NCBI RefSeq assembly: GCF_021272345.1
Contig: NZ_JAJSDQ010000001.1
Coordinates: 62,001 to 126,000 of the forward strand
From: Ornithinimicrobium sediminis
GTDB taxonomy: Bacteria; Actinomycetota; Actinomycetes; Actinomycetales; Dermatophilaceae
Reading direction: 5' to 3'
DNA: 64,000 bases
Part shown: positions 1-8,701 of the stretch, one piece after another
How the letters are laid out: each line of letters opens with the position of its first letter
How positions within the stretch are numbered: position 1 is the stretch's first letter
Notes under the pieces: model-generated
Database searches by the model: none
Told to the model about the DNA's origin: nothing
The model's input: the letters and a program-made list of their open reading frames with translations, nothing else
Program-made: the position numbers and the translations under genes

Positions 1-98
1 CTGGACGCGCCGGTGATCAGGGCCGTGGCTCGTAAGTCCATGCCGCCAGTGTCGGCGACGCACCCTGCGGGCGAAGCACCGGGTGTCACCCCGGCCGC

Positions 99-497
99 TC
101 ACCAGGTCAGCCCGTGCCTGGCCAGCTCGCACTCCGCCTGGATCCGGTCCACCCCGCTCAGCGGGCGCTGGGGTGGCGGCGGCAGCCCCAGGGCCAGGCA
201 GCACTCGCACAGCACGTCGTCGTAGGCCAGGCTGATTGCCCGCAGCCGCTGGGCCTTGGCAGGCGGCTCGGAGCACTCGACGCGGCGGTACTCCCGCTCC
301 AGACGGTGCAGGTCTGCGACCAGCCGCTCGAGGCTCGGCCGCTCGCGTGGCAGCCCGGGCACCCGCTGGGCGCTGTCACCGGGGCGGGCGGCGCGGGTGG
401 GCCGTCGCGACCTCCGTGCCTGCATCACCTTGTCGCCGCCCCACATGATCACGGGGGACAGCAGGCACAGCCCCCAGATCGTCAACAGTGGGTCCAT
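99..497 (-). CDS. Hypothetical protein with N-terminal membrane segment
   Basis: 132 residues from the ATG at 497; an upstream in-frame ATG at 524 would add nine residues that do not look structured. The first 20 residues (MDPLLTIWGLCLLSPVIMWG) form a hydrophobic stretch that could be a signal anchor. It is followed by an Arg-rich linker and a helical, charged domain (residues about 50-115) containing a Cys-Glu-Cys-Cys cluster near residue 100. I do not recognise the family. The small size, membrane anchor and cytoplasmic helical tail fit an uncharacterised actinobacterial membrane protein. It is transcribed away from the deaminase gene at 615. Confidence 0.6.
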   Translation of the reverse strand: MDPLLTIWGLCLLSPVIMWGGDKVMQARRSRRPTRAARPGDSAQRVPGLPRERPSLERLVADLHRLEREYRRVECSEPPAKAQRLRAISLAYDDVLCECCLALGLPPPPQRPLSGVDRIQAECELARHGLTW

Positions 498-602
498 CAC
501 GGTGCTCCCTGGCCGACCCCGCACGACGGGGACTCCTCTGTCCCACGCGGGTCATCTCCATGATCCCCCGATGCAGGTGAGCCTGTCGAGACCGCCCGCG
601 AG

Positions 603-608
603 TAGCCT
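603..608 (+). promoter_or_regulatory. -10 element, leaderless deaminase transcript
   Basis: TAGCCT lies exactly six bases before the ATG at 615, the spacing seen for leaderless actinobacterial mRNAs. There is no Shine-Dalgarno sequence between them. No convincing -35 is seen. Confidence 0.5.
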
Positions 609-614
609 CGGCGT

Positions 615-1109
615 ATGGGTGCGGACGACCCGACGCAGCGCGACGCGCACTTCCTCGACCAGGCCATCTCGCTGGCGCGTGCCAACGTGCCCGACGGAGG
701 CGGCCCGTTCGGCGCCGTCGTGGTGGACCCTGCCCGCGGGATGCTGGCCTGGGGCGTCAACCGCGTCACGGCCACCTGTGACCCCACGGCACATGCTGAG
801 GTCGAGGCGCTCAGGGCTGCTGCTCACGAGGTCGGCGACTTCTCGCTGGCGGGGTGCACGCTCTACGCGTCGTGCGAGCCGTGCCCGATGTGCCTCGCCG
901 CGTCGCTGTGGGCCAGGGTCGACAGGGTCGTGTATGCCGCGGGGCGGCTCGACGCCGCGCGTGCGGGCTTCGACGACTCCAGCTTCCACCGTCTCCTGGT
1001 CACCGACGACTCCGCCGTCTGGCCGCTGGCGCGCCGACAGCTCACCCGCCCGCAGGCCGGCGCCCCTTTCGAGGACTGGACGCGCTTCGCCGGTGCAGTT
1101 CCGTACTGA
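615..1109 (+). CDS. Nucleoside/guanine deaminase family protein
   Basis: A 164-residue zinc-dependent deaminase of the cytidine/deoxycytidylate superfamily. The zinc and proton-shuttle motif is His60-Ala-Glu62, and the second zinc motif is Pro-Cys90-Pro-Met-Cys93. The overall layout (PDGGGPFGAVVV near residue 26, TLYASCEPCPMC, then VVYAAGR) resembles bacterial guanine deaminases and related purine/cytosine deaminases more than tRNA-editing TadA, which would be expected elsewhere on the chromosome. Likely role is cytosolic hydrolytic deamination of a purine or pyrimidine base in salvage; the exact substrate cannot be read from sequence. It converges with the rqlH gene 29 bases downstream. Confidence 0.85.
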   Translation: MGADDPTQRDAHFLDQAISLARANVPDGGGPFGAVVVDPARGMLAWGVNRVTATCDPTAHAEVEALRAAAHEVGDFSLAGCTLYASCEPCPMCLAASLWARVDRVVYAAGRLDAARAGFDDSSFHRLLVTDDSAVWPLARRQLTRPQAGAPFEDWTRFAGAVPY

Positions 1110-1138
1110 CGTGCGCGGCCGCTCGCCGTCCCACCTGC

Positions 1139-3229
1139 TCAGCCCTGCGTCGCGAGAGCCATCGGCAGCACCGCGGGAGCCCCGGCGCGGCGCAGCGCCC
1201 GGGCGGCCACCGTCATGGTCCACCGTGAGTCGACGAGGTCGTCGACCAGGAGCACCGGCCCGCGCACCGCGTCCATCTGTGCGGCCAGGTCGGGACCGAC
1301 GACCAGCCGGTCCCACACACCCGCCAGCCGGAAGGCGCTGTTGCCCCCCGACTCCCCCACCGGTCCGCCGTCGACCGGGTCGAGCGCACCCAGCAGCGGC
1401 AGCCGGCCGATCCGGCTGATCTGCTCGGCGAGCGAGCCGATCAGGACGGGTCGGGCGCGTGAGGGGACCGAGACGATGCCGACCGGTCGCTGCGCCCAGT
1501 CCCACTGGGCGAGCACCTGCACACAGGCACGCACCACGTCGTCGGGCACCGGGGCGTCCTCGCGCAGCAGGCCGCGCAGCCGTTGACCCCAGCCCAGGTC
1601 GCTCAGGCGTGCCAGCACCCTCCCGGGCTCGGCGACCTCCTCCGCCGGGATCCTGCCCTTGACGTCCACCCCCAGCCGCGGCATGCCAGTTGGCCAGGCG
1701 GCACGCGGGTCCAGTCGCACACCTACCCCGCCGAGGCGCTGCCGGGCGGTCTCCTGCGCCTGCTCCGGGATGTCGGTCGGGTAGAACGGACCGACGCAGA
1801 CGTCGCAGCGCCCGCACGGCTGCGCGCTCGGGTCGTCGAGGCACTCCTGCAGGAAGGCCATGCGACAGGTCGTGGCCGTCTCGTAGTCGAGCATGAGCTG
1901 CGCCTCCCGCTGCCGTGCCTCGGCCACCCGGGTGTAGCGCTCCCGGTCGTAGGTCCACGGCTGCCCGGTGGAGATCCAGCCCCCGGACACCTTGTCGACC
2001 GCGCCGTCGACGTCGAGCACCTTGAGCAGCAGCTCGAGCCGGGTGCGACGCACGTCCACCATCGTCTCCAGCGCCGGCGTGGACAGGGGCCGCCCTGCCT
2101 CGGCGAGGGCGGTCAGCACGGCGTCGGCATGGTCCTGGCGGGGCATCCCGGCCGTGGCGAAGTAGGACCAGATGTCGCGGTCCTCCGAGCCCGGCAGCAG
2201 GAGCACGTCGGCCCGTTCGGTGGCTCGTCCGGCACGCCCGACCTGCTGGTAGTAGGCCACCGGGGACGACGGCGCCCCCAGGTGCACCACGAAGCCCAGG
2301 TCAGGCTTGTCGAAGCCCATGCCGAGTGCGCTGGTCGCGACGAGCGCCTTGACGCGGTTGTGCCGCAGCGCCTCCTCCAGTCCCTGCCGCTCCTCGGGAT
2401 CGGTCCGACCGGTGTACGAGGCCACCTCGGCGCCCACGGAGCGCAACGCCTCGGCGACGTCCTCGGCGGCCGAGACGGTCAGACAGTAGATGATGCCGCT
2501 GCCGGGCAGGTCGTCGAGATGGGCGACCAGCCAGCCGATGCGCTGCTCAGGGGTCAGTCTCGGCAGCACCCCCAGTCGCAAGGAGGCCCTCGCGAGCGGC
2601 CCCCGGACGGTGCGCACGGCAGCACCCCCCACCCCGAGCTGCTCGGCGACGTCCTCCACCACGCGCGCGTTGGCGGTCGCGGTGGTGGCCAGCACCGGGG
2701 TGCCCTGGGGCAGCTCGCCCAGCAGCGAGCGGATGCGCCGGTAGTCGGGCCGGAAGTCGTGCCCCCAGTCGCTGATGCAGTGCGCCTCGTCGACGACGAG
2801 CAGCCCGCACCGTCTGGCCAGGTCGGGCAGCTGCTCGTCGCGGAAGCGTGGGTTGTTCAGCCGCTCCGGGCTGACGAGCAGGACGTCCACCTCGTCGGCG
2901 GCGAGTGCGGCCCGCACCTGGTCCCAGTCGGTCGCGTTGGCGGAGTTCATCGTCACCGCGCGCACCCCGGCACGCTCGGCAGCGGCGATCTGGTCGCGCA
3001 TGAGGGCCAGCAGCGGCGAGACGATCACGGTCGGCCCGGCCCCCTCCGCCCTGCGCAGCGCCGTCGCCACGAAGTAGACCGCGGACTTGCCCCACCCGGT
3101 CCGCTGCACGACCAGGACCCGCGACCGGTCGTCCACGAGCGCCTGCACCGCCTCGAACTGGCCGTCACGGAAGTCTGCGTCGTCCCGGCCGACGAGCGTG
3201 CGGAGTGCCTTCAGCGCTGCGTCTCTCAT
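1139..3229 (-). CDS. rqlH: RecQ-like DNA helicase RqlH with phosphoribosyltransferase-like C-domain
   Basis: 696 residues from ATG 3229; the upstream extension of the frame is not helicase-like. The RecA-like motor shows Walker A TGWGKS (44-49), DEAH (147-150) followed by CISDWGHDFR, and the GRAGR arginine-finger motif (331-335). A cysteine zinc module follows (Cys455, 463, 472, 475, 478). There is no HRDC domain; instead the last 40 residues carry a PRPP-binding-like motif (VLLVDDLVDSRWTMT, from about 659). This is the architecture described for Mycobacterium smegmatis RqlH (691 residues: ATPase, tetracysteine module, ComF/PRTase-like end). Expected activity is ATP-dependent 3'-5' translocation and duplex unwinding in recombination or repair. 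Whether the PRTase-like part binds anything is unknown. Confidence 0.92.
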   Translation of the reverse strand: MRDAALKALRTLVGRDDADFRDGQFEAVQALVDDRSRVLVVQRTGWGKSAVYFVATALRRAEGAGPTVIVSPLLALMRDQIAAAERAGVRAVTMNSANATDWDQVRAALAADEVDVLLVSPERLNNPRFRDEQLPDLARRCGLLVVDEAHCISDWGHDFRPDYRRIRSLLGELPQGTPVLATTATANARVVEDVAEQLGVGGAAVRTVRGPLARASLRLGVLPRLTPEQRIGWLVAHLDDLPGSGIIYCLTVSAAEDVAEALRSVGAEVASYTGRTDPEERQGLEEALRHNRVKALVATSALGMGFDKPDLGFVVHLGAPSSPVAYYQQVGRAGRATERADVLLLPGSEDRDIWSYFATAGMPRQDHADAVLTALAEAGRPLSTPALETMVDVRRTRLELLLKVLDVDGAVDKVSGGWISTGQPWTYDRERYTRVAEARQREAQLMLDYETATTCRMAFLQECLDDPSAQPCGRCDVCVGPFYPTDIPEQAQETARQRLGGVGVRLDPRAAWPTGMPRLGVDVKGRIPAEEVAEPGRVLARLSDLGWGQRLRGLLREDAPVPDDVVRACVQVLAQWDWAQRPVGIVSVPSRARPVLIGSLAEQISRIGRLPLLGALDPVDGGPVGESGGNSAFRLAGVWDRLVVGPDLAAQMDAVRGPVLLVDDLVDSRWTMTVAARALRRAGAPAVLPMALATQG

Positions 3230-3236
3230 GGGCCCC

Positions 3237-3242
3237 ACGCTA
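3237..3242 (-). promoter_or_regulatory. -10 element of rqlH
   Basis: On the minus strand TAGCGT stands seven bases before the ATG at 3229, predicting a leaderless rqlH mRNA. No LexA box is visible here, so rqlH is not obviously in the SOS regulon. Confidence 0.45.
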
Positions 3243-3331
3243 GGCGCTGTCACCGACGGACCCGTCCGCTCACGGCATACCTGTGGGTCGCCCGGCCGCT
3301 TCGGATGTCCTGGGGACCGGTGATGAGGCCC

Positions 3332-3337
3332 TAGGCT
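3332..3337 (+). promoter_or_regulatory. -10 element of the HAD/GH65 operon
   Basis: TAGGCT lies eight bases before the GTG at 3346, again consistent with a leaderless or nearly leaderless transcript. No Shine-Dalgarno sequence precedes this GTG, which supports the promoter reading. Confidence 0.45.
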
Positions 3338-3345
3338 GGTCAACC

Positions 3346-4056
3346 GTGAAGTGGGACGACTACGACGCTGCCCTGTTCGACCTCGACGGGGTGCTGACCC
3401 CGACCGCCGAGGTGCACATGCGCGCCTGGGCCCAGATGTTCGGTGAGTTCCTCGCCGGACACCCCGGCCAACCTGCCTACACCGACCAGGACTACTTCGA
3501 CCACGTCGACGGCAAGCCCCGCTACGAGGGCGTGGCCGACTTCCTCGCCTCCCGTGGGCTCGAGCTGCCGACGGGCGAGCCCGCTGACCCGCCGGACGCG
3601 GAGACGGTCTGCGGGCTCGGTAACCGCAAGAACGCGCTGTTCACCGCTGTGCTCGAGGAGGGCGGCATCGAGCCCTACCCCGGCTCGCTGCAGCTCGTCG
3701 ACCACCTGGAGACGATCGGCGTCGCGATGGCCGTGGTCTCCTCGTCCAAGAACGCCCCGGACGTCCTGCGCGTCGCCGGGATCGCCGACCGCTTCACCGT
3801 CGTCGTGCACGGCGGGGTCGCCGCCGAGCAGGGCCTGCCGGGCAAGCCTGCGCACGACACCTACACGTATGCCGCGCAGCAGCTCGGCGTCCCCACCACG
3901 GCCTGCGTCGTCTTCGAGGACGCCGTCTCCGGCGTCCAGGCCGGTGCAGCGGGTGACTTCGGTCTCGTCGTCGGCGTCGACCGCGGGGCCGGGCACGACA
4001 TCCTCACCTCGCACGGCGCCGAGGTCGTCGTGTCCGATCTCGCGGAGCTGATCTGA
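3346..4056 (+). CDS. Beta-phosphoglucomutase-like HAD hydrolase
   Basis: 236 residues from GTG 3346; the upstream frame has no family resemblance. The HAD nucleophile motif is FD12LD14GVLTP, followed by an alpha-helical cap. The second motif is VVSSSKN, then the motif III lysine in GKPAHDTY, and motif IV VFEDAVSGVQAG. This is the beta-phosphoglucomutase subgroup, which interconverts beta-glucose 1-phosphate and glucose 6-phosphate. One base separates its stop from the GH65 phosphorylase ATG, the same pairing as mycobacterial Rv3400-Rv3401. The pair would phosphorolyse a glucose disaccharide and feed the product into glycolysis. Confidence 0.88.
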   Translation: MKWDDYDAALFDLDGVLTPTAEVHMRAWAQMFGEFLAGHPGQPAYTDQDYFDHVDGKPRYEGVADFLASRGLELPTGEPADPPDAETVCGLGNRKNALFTAVLEEGGIEPYPGSLQLVDHLETIGVAMAVVSSSKNAPDVLRVAGIADRFTVVVHGGVAAEQGLPGKPAHDTYTYAAQQLGVPTTACVVFEDAVSGVQAGAAGDFGLVVGVDRGAGHDILTSHGAEVVVSDLAELI

Positions 4057-4057
4057 C

Positions 4058-6601
4058 ATGGGCCACAAGTACCCGTCACCCCACATCCCGCCCCCCTCGG
4101 TCGACCCGCTGGACCGCACCCGGTTCCCGGTCGACGAGTGGCGCCTCGTGGAGACCGCCTACAACCGCGACGACCTCGGGACGACCGAGACCCTGTTCAC
4201 CGTCGCCAACGGCTACTTCGGGATGCGCGGCAACCCGGAGGAGGGCCGGGACAGCCACAAGCACGGCACCTACGTCAACGGCTTCCACGAGACCTGGCCG
4301 ATCCGGCACGCGGAGGAGGCCTACGGGCTCGCCCGGGTGGGGCAGACCCTGGTCAACGCTCCTGACCCCAAGGTGCTCAAGGTCTACGTCGAGGACGAGC
4401 CGCTGCTGCTCGACATCGCCGACCTGGAGCGGTACGAGCGGGCGGTCGACTTCCGCGACGGCATCCTGCGCCGCGAGCTCGTCTGGTGCACCAGCGCCGG
4501 CAAACGGGTCAGGATCAGCACCACCCGGATGGCGAGCGCCCGGGCACGGCACCTGGCCGTGATGACCCTGGACATCGAGATGCTCGACGGCGACGCGCCG
4601 GTCGTGGTCTCCTCCCAGCTGCTCAACCGCCAGGACGGCGGCGACGAGTACCACGTGCGCGCCGCCGCCATGGGCGAGGGCGTCGACCCGCGCAGGGCGG
4701 AGGGCTTCGACCGCCGTGTCCTGGAGCCCCAGGTGCACGCGGCGGACGGGGACCGGCTGCTGCTCGGCTACCGCTGCTACGAGTCGCGCATGACGATCGC
4801 CGTGGCCGCCCACCACCGCATCGAGACCGACAACTACCTCACCGAGGAGCTGACGGCCGACGCCGACATGGCCAAGCACGTCTTCCACATCAACGCCAAG
4901 CAAGGCCGGCCCGTCCGGCTCGAGAAGCTCGTGGCCATCCACACCTCGCGCGGGGTGCCGGTGCGCGAGCTGGCCGACCGCTGCCGGCGCACCCTGGACC
5001 GCGCCGTCGGACGGGGTGTGGCGGCCCTGCACGAGGACCAGCGTGAGGAGCTCGACGAGTTCTGGCGGAACGCCGACGTCCGGATCGCCGGTCAGCCGGC
5101 CCTGCAGCAGGCCGTCCGCTGGAACCTCTTCCAGCTGGCCCAGGCGTCCATCCGGGCGGGGAGCCACGGCATCCCAGCCAAGGGCATGACCGGGTCGGGG
5201 TACGGCGGCCACTACTTCTGGGACACGGAGTGCTACGTGGTCCCCTTCCTGGTGTACACCAACCCTCAGGCGGCGCGGAACGCGCTGCGCTTCCGGCACA
5301 ACATGCTCGAGGCGGCCTGCGACCGTGCAGGGGAGCTGGCCCAGCACGGCGCGCTGTACCCCTGGCGCACCATCAACGGCAAGGAGGCCTCGGCCTACTT
5401 CGCCGCCGGCACGGCGCAGTACCACATCAACGCCGACGTCGTGTATGCCCTGATGAAGTACGTGCGGGCCACCGGCGACTGCGACTTCATGCTGCGTGAG
5501 GGCATCGACATCCTGGTGGAGACGGCCCGGCTCTGGGCAGACCTGGGCTTCTGGCGTGGCACCAACGGGGACTCGACCTTCCACATCCATGGCGTGACGG
5601 GTCCGGACGAGTACACGACGGTCGTCAACGACAACCTCTTCACCAACGTGATGGCGCAGTTCAACCTGCGTGTCGCCGCTCGTGCCGTCGACGAGTTCTC
5701 CCGCACCCGGCCGGAGGAGTTCGCCCGGGCCGCCGCCCGCACGGGCCTGAAGTCCGGGGAAGCCGAGGAGTGGCGCCTGGCCGCCGAGGGCATGTTCATC
5801 CCGTACCACGAGGAGCTCAAGGTCCACCCGCAGGACCTCCACTTCCTCGAGCGGGAGATGTGGGACCTCGACCACACCCCCAACCACAAGCGCCCGCTGC
5901 TCCTGCACTACCACCCGTTGGTCATCTACCGCTTCCAGGTGCTCAAGCAGACGGACGTGGTGCTGGCGATGTACATGGCCGGTGACCAGTTCTCCGCCGA
6001 GGAGAAGCGCGCCAACTTCGAGTACTACGACCCGATCACCACGGGTGACTCGACCCTGTCCGCCGTGGTCCAGTCCATCGTGGCCGCCGAGGTGGGCTAC
6101 TCCGAGCTGGCGCTGCGCTACTTCTACGCCGGCCTCTTCGTCGACCTCGACGACCGGCACGGCAACACCACCGACGGGGCGCACATCGCCTCGACCGGCG
6201 GGGTCTGGGCGGCCCTGGCCAGTGGGTTCGGCGGTATGCGTGACTACGACGCGCAGCTCACCTTCGACCCGCGGCTGCCGCAGGAGTGGGAGGGTCTGAC
6301 CTGGCGGATGCAGTGGCAGGGCTCACACCTCGAGATCACCGTGACGCAGGAGGAGATCTGCTTCCAGGTGCTCTCGGGCGAGAAGGTGCAGCTGTCGGTG
6401 CGGGGCGAGCCGCTGACGGTGGGCAGCGAACCGCTGTCCGTCCGGCTCTCGGGGCACGGTCCGCGCCGCACCGGTGTGCTGACGTTGGAGCCTCTGCTCG
6501 GCGAGCGCCGCCCGGACGGCAGCACCATCAGCGCGATCGTCCCCCACTCGTGGAACGGCGACCAGGGGCCGCACCACCCCGGGGTCTACCCCGGAGCGTG
6601 A
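4058..6601 (+). CDS. Glycoside hydrolase family 65 disaccharide phosphorylase
   Basis: 847 residues, a normal length for GH65 maltose, trehalose or kojibiose phosphorylases. The N-terminal beta-sandwich is followed by an (alpha/alpha)6 barrel. The catalytic general acid is Glu518 in GVTGPDEY, and the phosphate-binding loop is TTGDSTLSA near residue 665. GH65 phosphorylases use inorganic phosphate to split alpha-linked glucobioses into beta-glucose 1-phosphate and glucose. The beta-PGM-like gene immediately upstream supports phosphorylase rather than hydrolase activity. The substrate (trehalose, maltose, kojibiose, nigerose) cannot be chosen from sequence alone. No sugar transporter is adjacent, so the substrate may be internal. 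Confidence 0.9.
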   Translation: MGHKYPSPHIPPPSVDPLDRTRFPVDEWRLVETAYNRDDLGTTETLFTVANGYFGMRGNPEEGRDSHKHGTYVNGFHETWPIRHAEEAYGLARVGQTLVNAPDPKVLKVYVEDEPLLLDIADLERYERAVDFRDGILRRELVWCTSAGKRVRISTTRMASARARHLAVMTLDIEMLDGDAPVVVSSQLLNRQDGGDEYHVRAAAMGEGVDPRRAEGFDRRVLEPQVHAADGDRLLLGYRCYESRMTIAVAAHHRIETDNYLTEELTADADMAKHVFHINAKQGRPVRLEKLVAIHTSRGVPVRELADRCRRTLDRAVGRGVAALHEDQREELDEFWRNADVRIAGQPALQQAVRWNLFQLAQASIRAGSHGIPAKGMTGSGYGGHYFWDTECYVVPFLVYTNPQAARNALRFRHNMLEAACDRAGELAQHGALYPWRTINGKEASAYFAAGTAQYHINADVVYALMKYVRATGDCDFMLREGIDILVETARLWADLGFWRGTNGDSTFHIHGVTGPDEYTTVVNDNLFTNVMAQFNLRVAARAVDEFSRTRPEEFARAAARTGLKSGEAEEWRLAAEGMFIPYHEELKVHPQDLHFLEREMWDLDHTPNHKRPLLLHYHPLVIYRFQVLKQTDVVLAMYMAGDQFSAEEKRANFEYYDPITTGDSTLSAVVQSIVAAEVGYSELALRYFYAGLFVDLDDRHGNTTDGAHIASTGGVWAALASGFGGMRDYDAQLTFDPRLPQEWEGLTWRMQWQGSHLEITVTQEEICFQVLSGEKVQLSVRGEPLTVGSEPLSVRLSGHGPRRTGVLTLEPLLGERRPDGSTISAIVPHSWNGDQGPHHPGVYPGA

Positions 6602-6694
6602 GCACGGACCGGCAGGTCACGATCAGGCAACCATGTCGTCGCCCGGCAGCACCTCGGTTCCCCATCAGCGGGTTCCTGTGGTGCCATAGAGCGC

Positions 6695-7168
6695 ATGACC
6701 GAACCCACGGACAGCTCGGCCGCCGCCCCCCAGGGGGACGTGGCACTGCCCGCGCCAGCCGAGTCGGAGACCGACCGACTCGTGGCCCAGATCAGCGGAG
6801 CGGACGACCAGGTCGGCATGGCAGCCCTCTGGCGCGTCACGATGGGCTTGGAACACTGGTGGTTCATCGCGGTCGGCGAGCCGGGTGAGGAGTCGCCTGC
6901 TGCCGCGGAGATCGACGACCAGCTGATGCTCCTGAGCTTCACCGACAGCGAGCGAGCACGGCACTTCGCCGTGCAGCAGGGCATGATCGGCCCGCAGGAC
7001 CACCTCAGCGCCATCGCCCTGCGTCCGGACGAGGTCGTGGAGGCGGCCGAGGAGTACCTCGCCGCAGGCATCGCCGGCCTGATGTTCGACCCCCACATCA
7101 GTGGCTACTTCATCCCCTCCGGCCAGCTGCCGGTGGTGCACCAGGCCGTGACCAGCCCCTCCGAGTAG
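6695..7168 (+). CDS. Hypothetical protein (possibly SseB-like)
   Basis: 157 residues starting at ATG 6695. An acidic, Ala/Pro-rich N-terminus (1-30) precedes a compact alpha/beta domain with WWFIAVGEP, LMLLSFTDSERARHFA and GLMFDPHISGYFI segments. The alternation of a tryptophan-rich strand, a residue-swapping helix and a FDP..GYFI end is reminiscent of SseB-type domains, but I am not certain. No membrane segment or signal peptide is visible. It converges with the MmcQ-like gene with only four bases between the stop codons. Function unknown. Confidence 0.6.
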   Translation: MTEPTDSSAAAPQGDVALPAPAESETDRLVAQISGADDQVGMAALWRVTMGLEHWWFIAVGEPGEESPAAAEIDDQLMLLSFTDSERARHFAVQQGMIGPQDHLSAIALRPDEVVEAAEEYLAAGIAGLMFDPHISGYFIPSGQLPVVHQAVTSPSE

Positions 7169-7172
7169 CGGG

Positions 7173-7565
7173 TCACCTCCCGTCGAGGAGGGAGACCAGA
7201 CGCCGTGGCGCGGTGCGCCGGTACGAGTCCTCGAGGAGCTCGGCCACCTCGGTCCAGTCGGCGTCCTCGGTGAGGTCCAGACCGACCCACCCTGACGGAC
7301 CCAGGTAGGCCGGCACGAACGAGCGGCTCGCCTCCAGGAGCGCCTCTCGCTCCGACTCCTCCGGCAGCACCAGCACCGCCTGCCCGTGCTGCACCCACTC
7401 GTGGTCCACCCGCACCGCGCCGCCGTAGTAGGCGAACACCTTGCCCGTGTAGAACGTCGGCCGCCCGTGGGAGACCTTCTCCTTTGCCTCCGGGAGCGCC
7501 AGCGCCCGCTGCCGCACGCGCCGGAGCACCGGGTCTTCGTCGCTGAACATCCGCGGATGGGCCAC
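7173..7565 (-). CDS. MmcQ/YjbR family protein
   Basis: 130 residues, the usual size for this family of small CyaY-like-fold proteins, often called DNA-binding on structural grounds. Visible hallmarks are ALALPEAKEKVSHGRPTFYTGKVFAYYGG near the N-terminus and a SGWVGLDL segment followed by a C-terminal helix ending EDSYRRTAPRRL, which is the typical YjbR ending. No biochemical role is established for the family. Head-on neighbour of the unknown gene at 6695 and divergent from the YdeI-like gene at 7669. Confidence 0.8.
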   Translation of the reverse strand: MAHPRMFSDEDPVLRRVRQRALALPEAKEKVSHGRPTFYTGKVFAYYGGAVRVDHEWVQHGQAVLVLPEESEREALLEASRSFVPAYLGPSGWVGLDLTEDADWTEVAELLEDSYRRTAPRRLVSLLDGR

Positions 7566-7668
7566 GACAGCAGCCTAGACTCGGACGGTGACCTGGTGGC
7601 GGCACACCGACGCGGTGACGCGATGACCCCACCCCGCCGGCGCACCGCAGCGGACGACGCCCCCCCGG

Positions 7669-8247
7669 GTGCATCCGGAGACGCGCCAGGAGTGGCGCCA
7701 GTGGTTGGCCGAGCACCATGGCAGCGAGCGTGCCGCATGGCTGGTCTCGTGGCGCAGACCCACCGGCCGCGCGGCGGTCGGCTACGACGCGGCGGTCAGC
7801 GAGGCGCTCGCCTTCGGATGGGTGGACAGCGTCCAGCGCCGGGTGGACGAGCAACGCACCATGCTCTACTTCGCCCGCCGCTCGCCGGGCAGCGGCTGGT
7901 CCCGGCCGAACAAGCTCCGCATCGCTGCGCTGCAGCGGGACGGTCTGATGACGCCTGCGGGCCGGCGTGTGGTCGACGCCGCCGTCGCCGACGGCAGCTG
8001 GGCCATGCTGGACGACGTCGAGAACCTCCTCGTGCCCCCCGACCTGGCAGCGGCACTCGACGCCGTGCCCGGCGCCCGGGGCCACTGGTACCGCTTCCCG
8101 CCGTCTGCGCGCCGGGGGATCCTGGAGTGGATCGTGCAGGCCAGGCGTCCCGACACGCGAGCCCGGCGCATCGTGACCACCGCAGAGCAGGCCGGCCGCG
8201 GAGAACGAGCCAACCAGTGGACACCTCGGGACCAGCGGGGCGGCTGA
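7669..8247 (+). CDS. YdeI/OmpD-associated family protein
   Basis: 192 residues from GTG 7669; an in-frame TGA at 7624 rules out earlier starts. Family features are the WRQWLAEHH opening, AWLVSWRRPTGR, SEALAFGWVDSVQRRVDEQR and the YFARRSPGSGWSRPNK segment, all typical of the bacteriocin-protection/YdeI group. A C-terminal helical part contains the repeated basic residues usual for the family. The molecular function is not established; the E. coli namesake was linked to antimicrobial peptide resistance. It converges with the LysM gene 56 bases downstream. Confidence 0.8.
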   Translation: MHPETRQEWRQWLAEHHGSERAAWLVSWRRPTGRAAVGYDAAVSEALAFGWVDSVQRRVDEQRTMLYFARRSPGSGWSRPNKLRIAALQRDGLMTPAGRRVVDAAVADGSWAMLDDVENLLVPPDLAAALDAVPGARGHWYRFPPSARRGILEWIVQARRPDTRARRIVTTAEQAGRGERANQWTPRDQRGG

Positions 8248-8303
8248 CCTGTCCTGTCACCCGCGCCGACCAGGCGGCCTCAGTGCGGTGGCGTGCCGCG
8301 GCG

Positions 8304-8687
8304 TCAGCGACTCGGGATCACCAGGGTCTGCCCGGCCTGCACGTGCCCGGTGTTCATGCCGTTCGCGCGCTGGATCTGCACCATCGCACGGTCCGGCGTC
8401 AGGTCGGGCAGGTGCGTGACCGCGATCTCCGACAGCGTCTGACCAGGCTGCACGACGATCTCGCTGCCGGCGTCGGCAGGCAGGACCGTCAGCAGGACTG
8501 CGCCAGCAGCGACCACGAGCGCGAGCAGGACGCCCAGCGTCCTGGTGAGACGCCCCCGGCGCGTCAGGCGGAGGGACGGGGCCGCCTCGGTGTCCGGAGC
8601 GGCGGGGACGAGGCGAAGGTGCCCTCGACGAGGCTGACCGCCCCAGGGCTGGGCGGTGGGGTCCTGAAGGGCCGCTGCTGCGCTCAT
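8304..8687 (-). CDS. LysM-domain membrane protein divergent from lexA (ChiZ/DivS-like)
   Basis: 127 residues from ATG 8687, which has a strong GGAGGAGG ribosome site; earlier in-frame ATGs run through the lexA regulatory region. A basic cytoplasmic N-terminus (1-49) precedes one membrane segment (about 50-70, LGVLLALVVAAGAVLLTVL). An extracellular LysM domain (about 76-125: IVVQPGQTLSEIA ... IQRANGM ... VQAGQTLVIP) follows. Same topology and position as mycobacterial Rv2719c (ChiZ), an SOS-induced division inhibitor encoded divergently from lexA, and in the same locus as DivS of corynebacteria. By analogy it would bind peptidoglycan and delay septation after DNA damage. A LexA-box candidate sits 15 bases upstream of its start. 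Confidence 0.85.
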   Translation of the reverse strand: MSAAAALQDPTAQPWGGQPRRGHLRLVPAAPDTEAAPSLRLTRRGRLTRTLGVLLALVVAAGAVLLTVLPADAGSEIVVQPGQTLSEIAVTHLPDLTPDRAMVQIQRANGMNTGHVQAGQTLVIPSR

Positions 8688-8701
8688 CGTTCCTCCTCCG
8701 T

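Noticed and set aside
1-98. Possible end of a gene at the left edge
   Set aside because: The short frames there are Ala/Pro/Arg-rich with no family signature; nothing supported.
552-1958. Long open frame (468 codons) antisense to the deaminase and rqlH region
   Set aside because: Arg/Gly/Ala/Pro-rich with no family resemblance; the other strand has well-recognised genes, so this is the GC-driven shadow common here.
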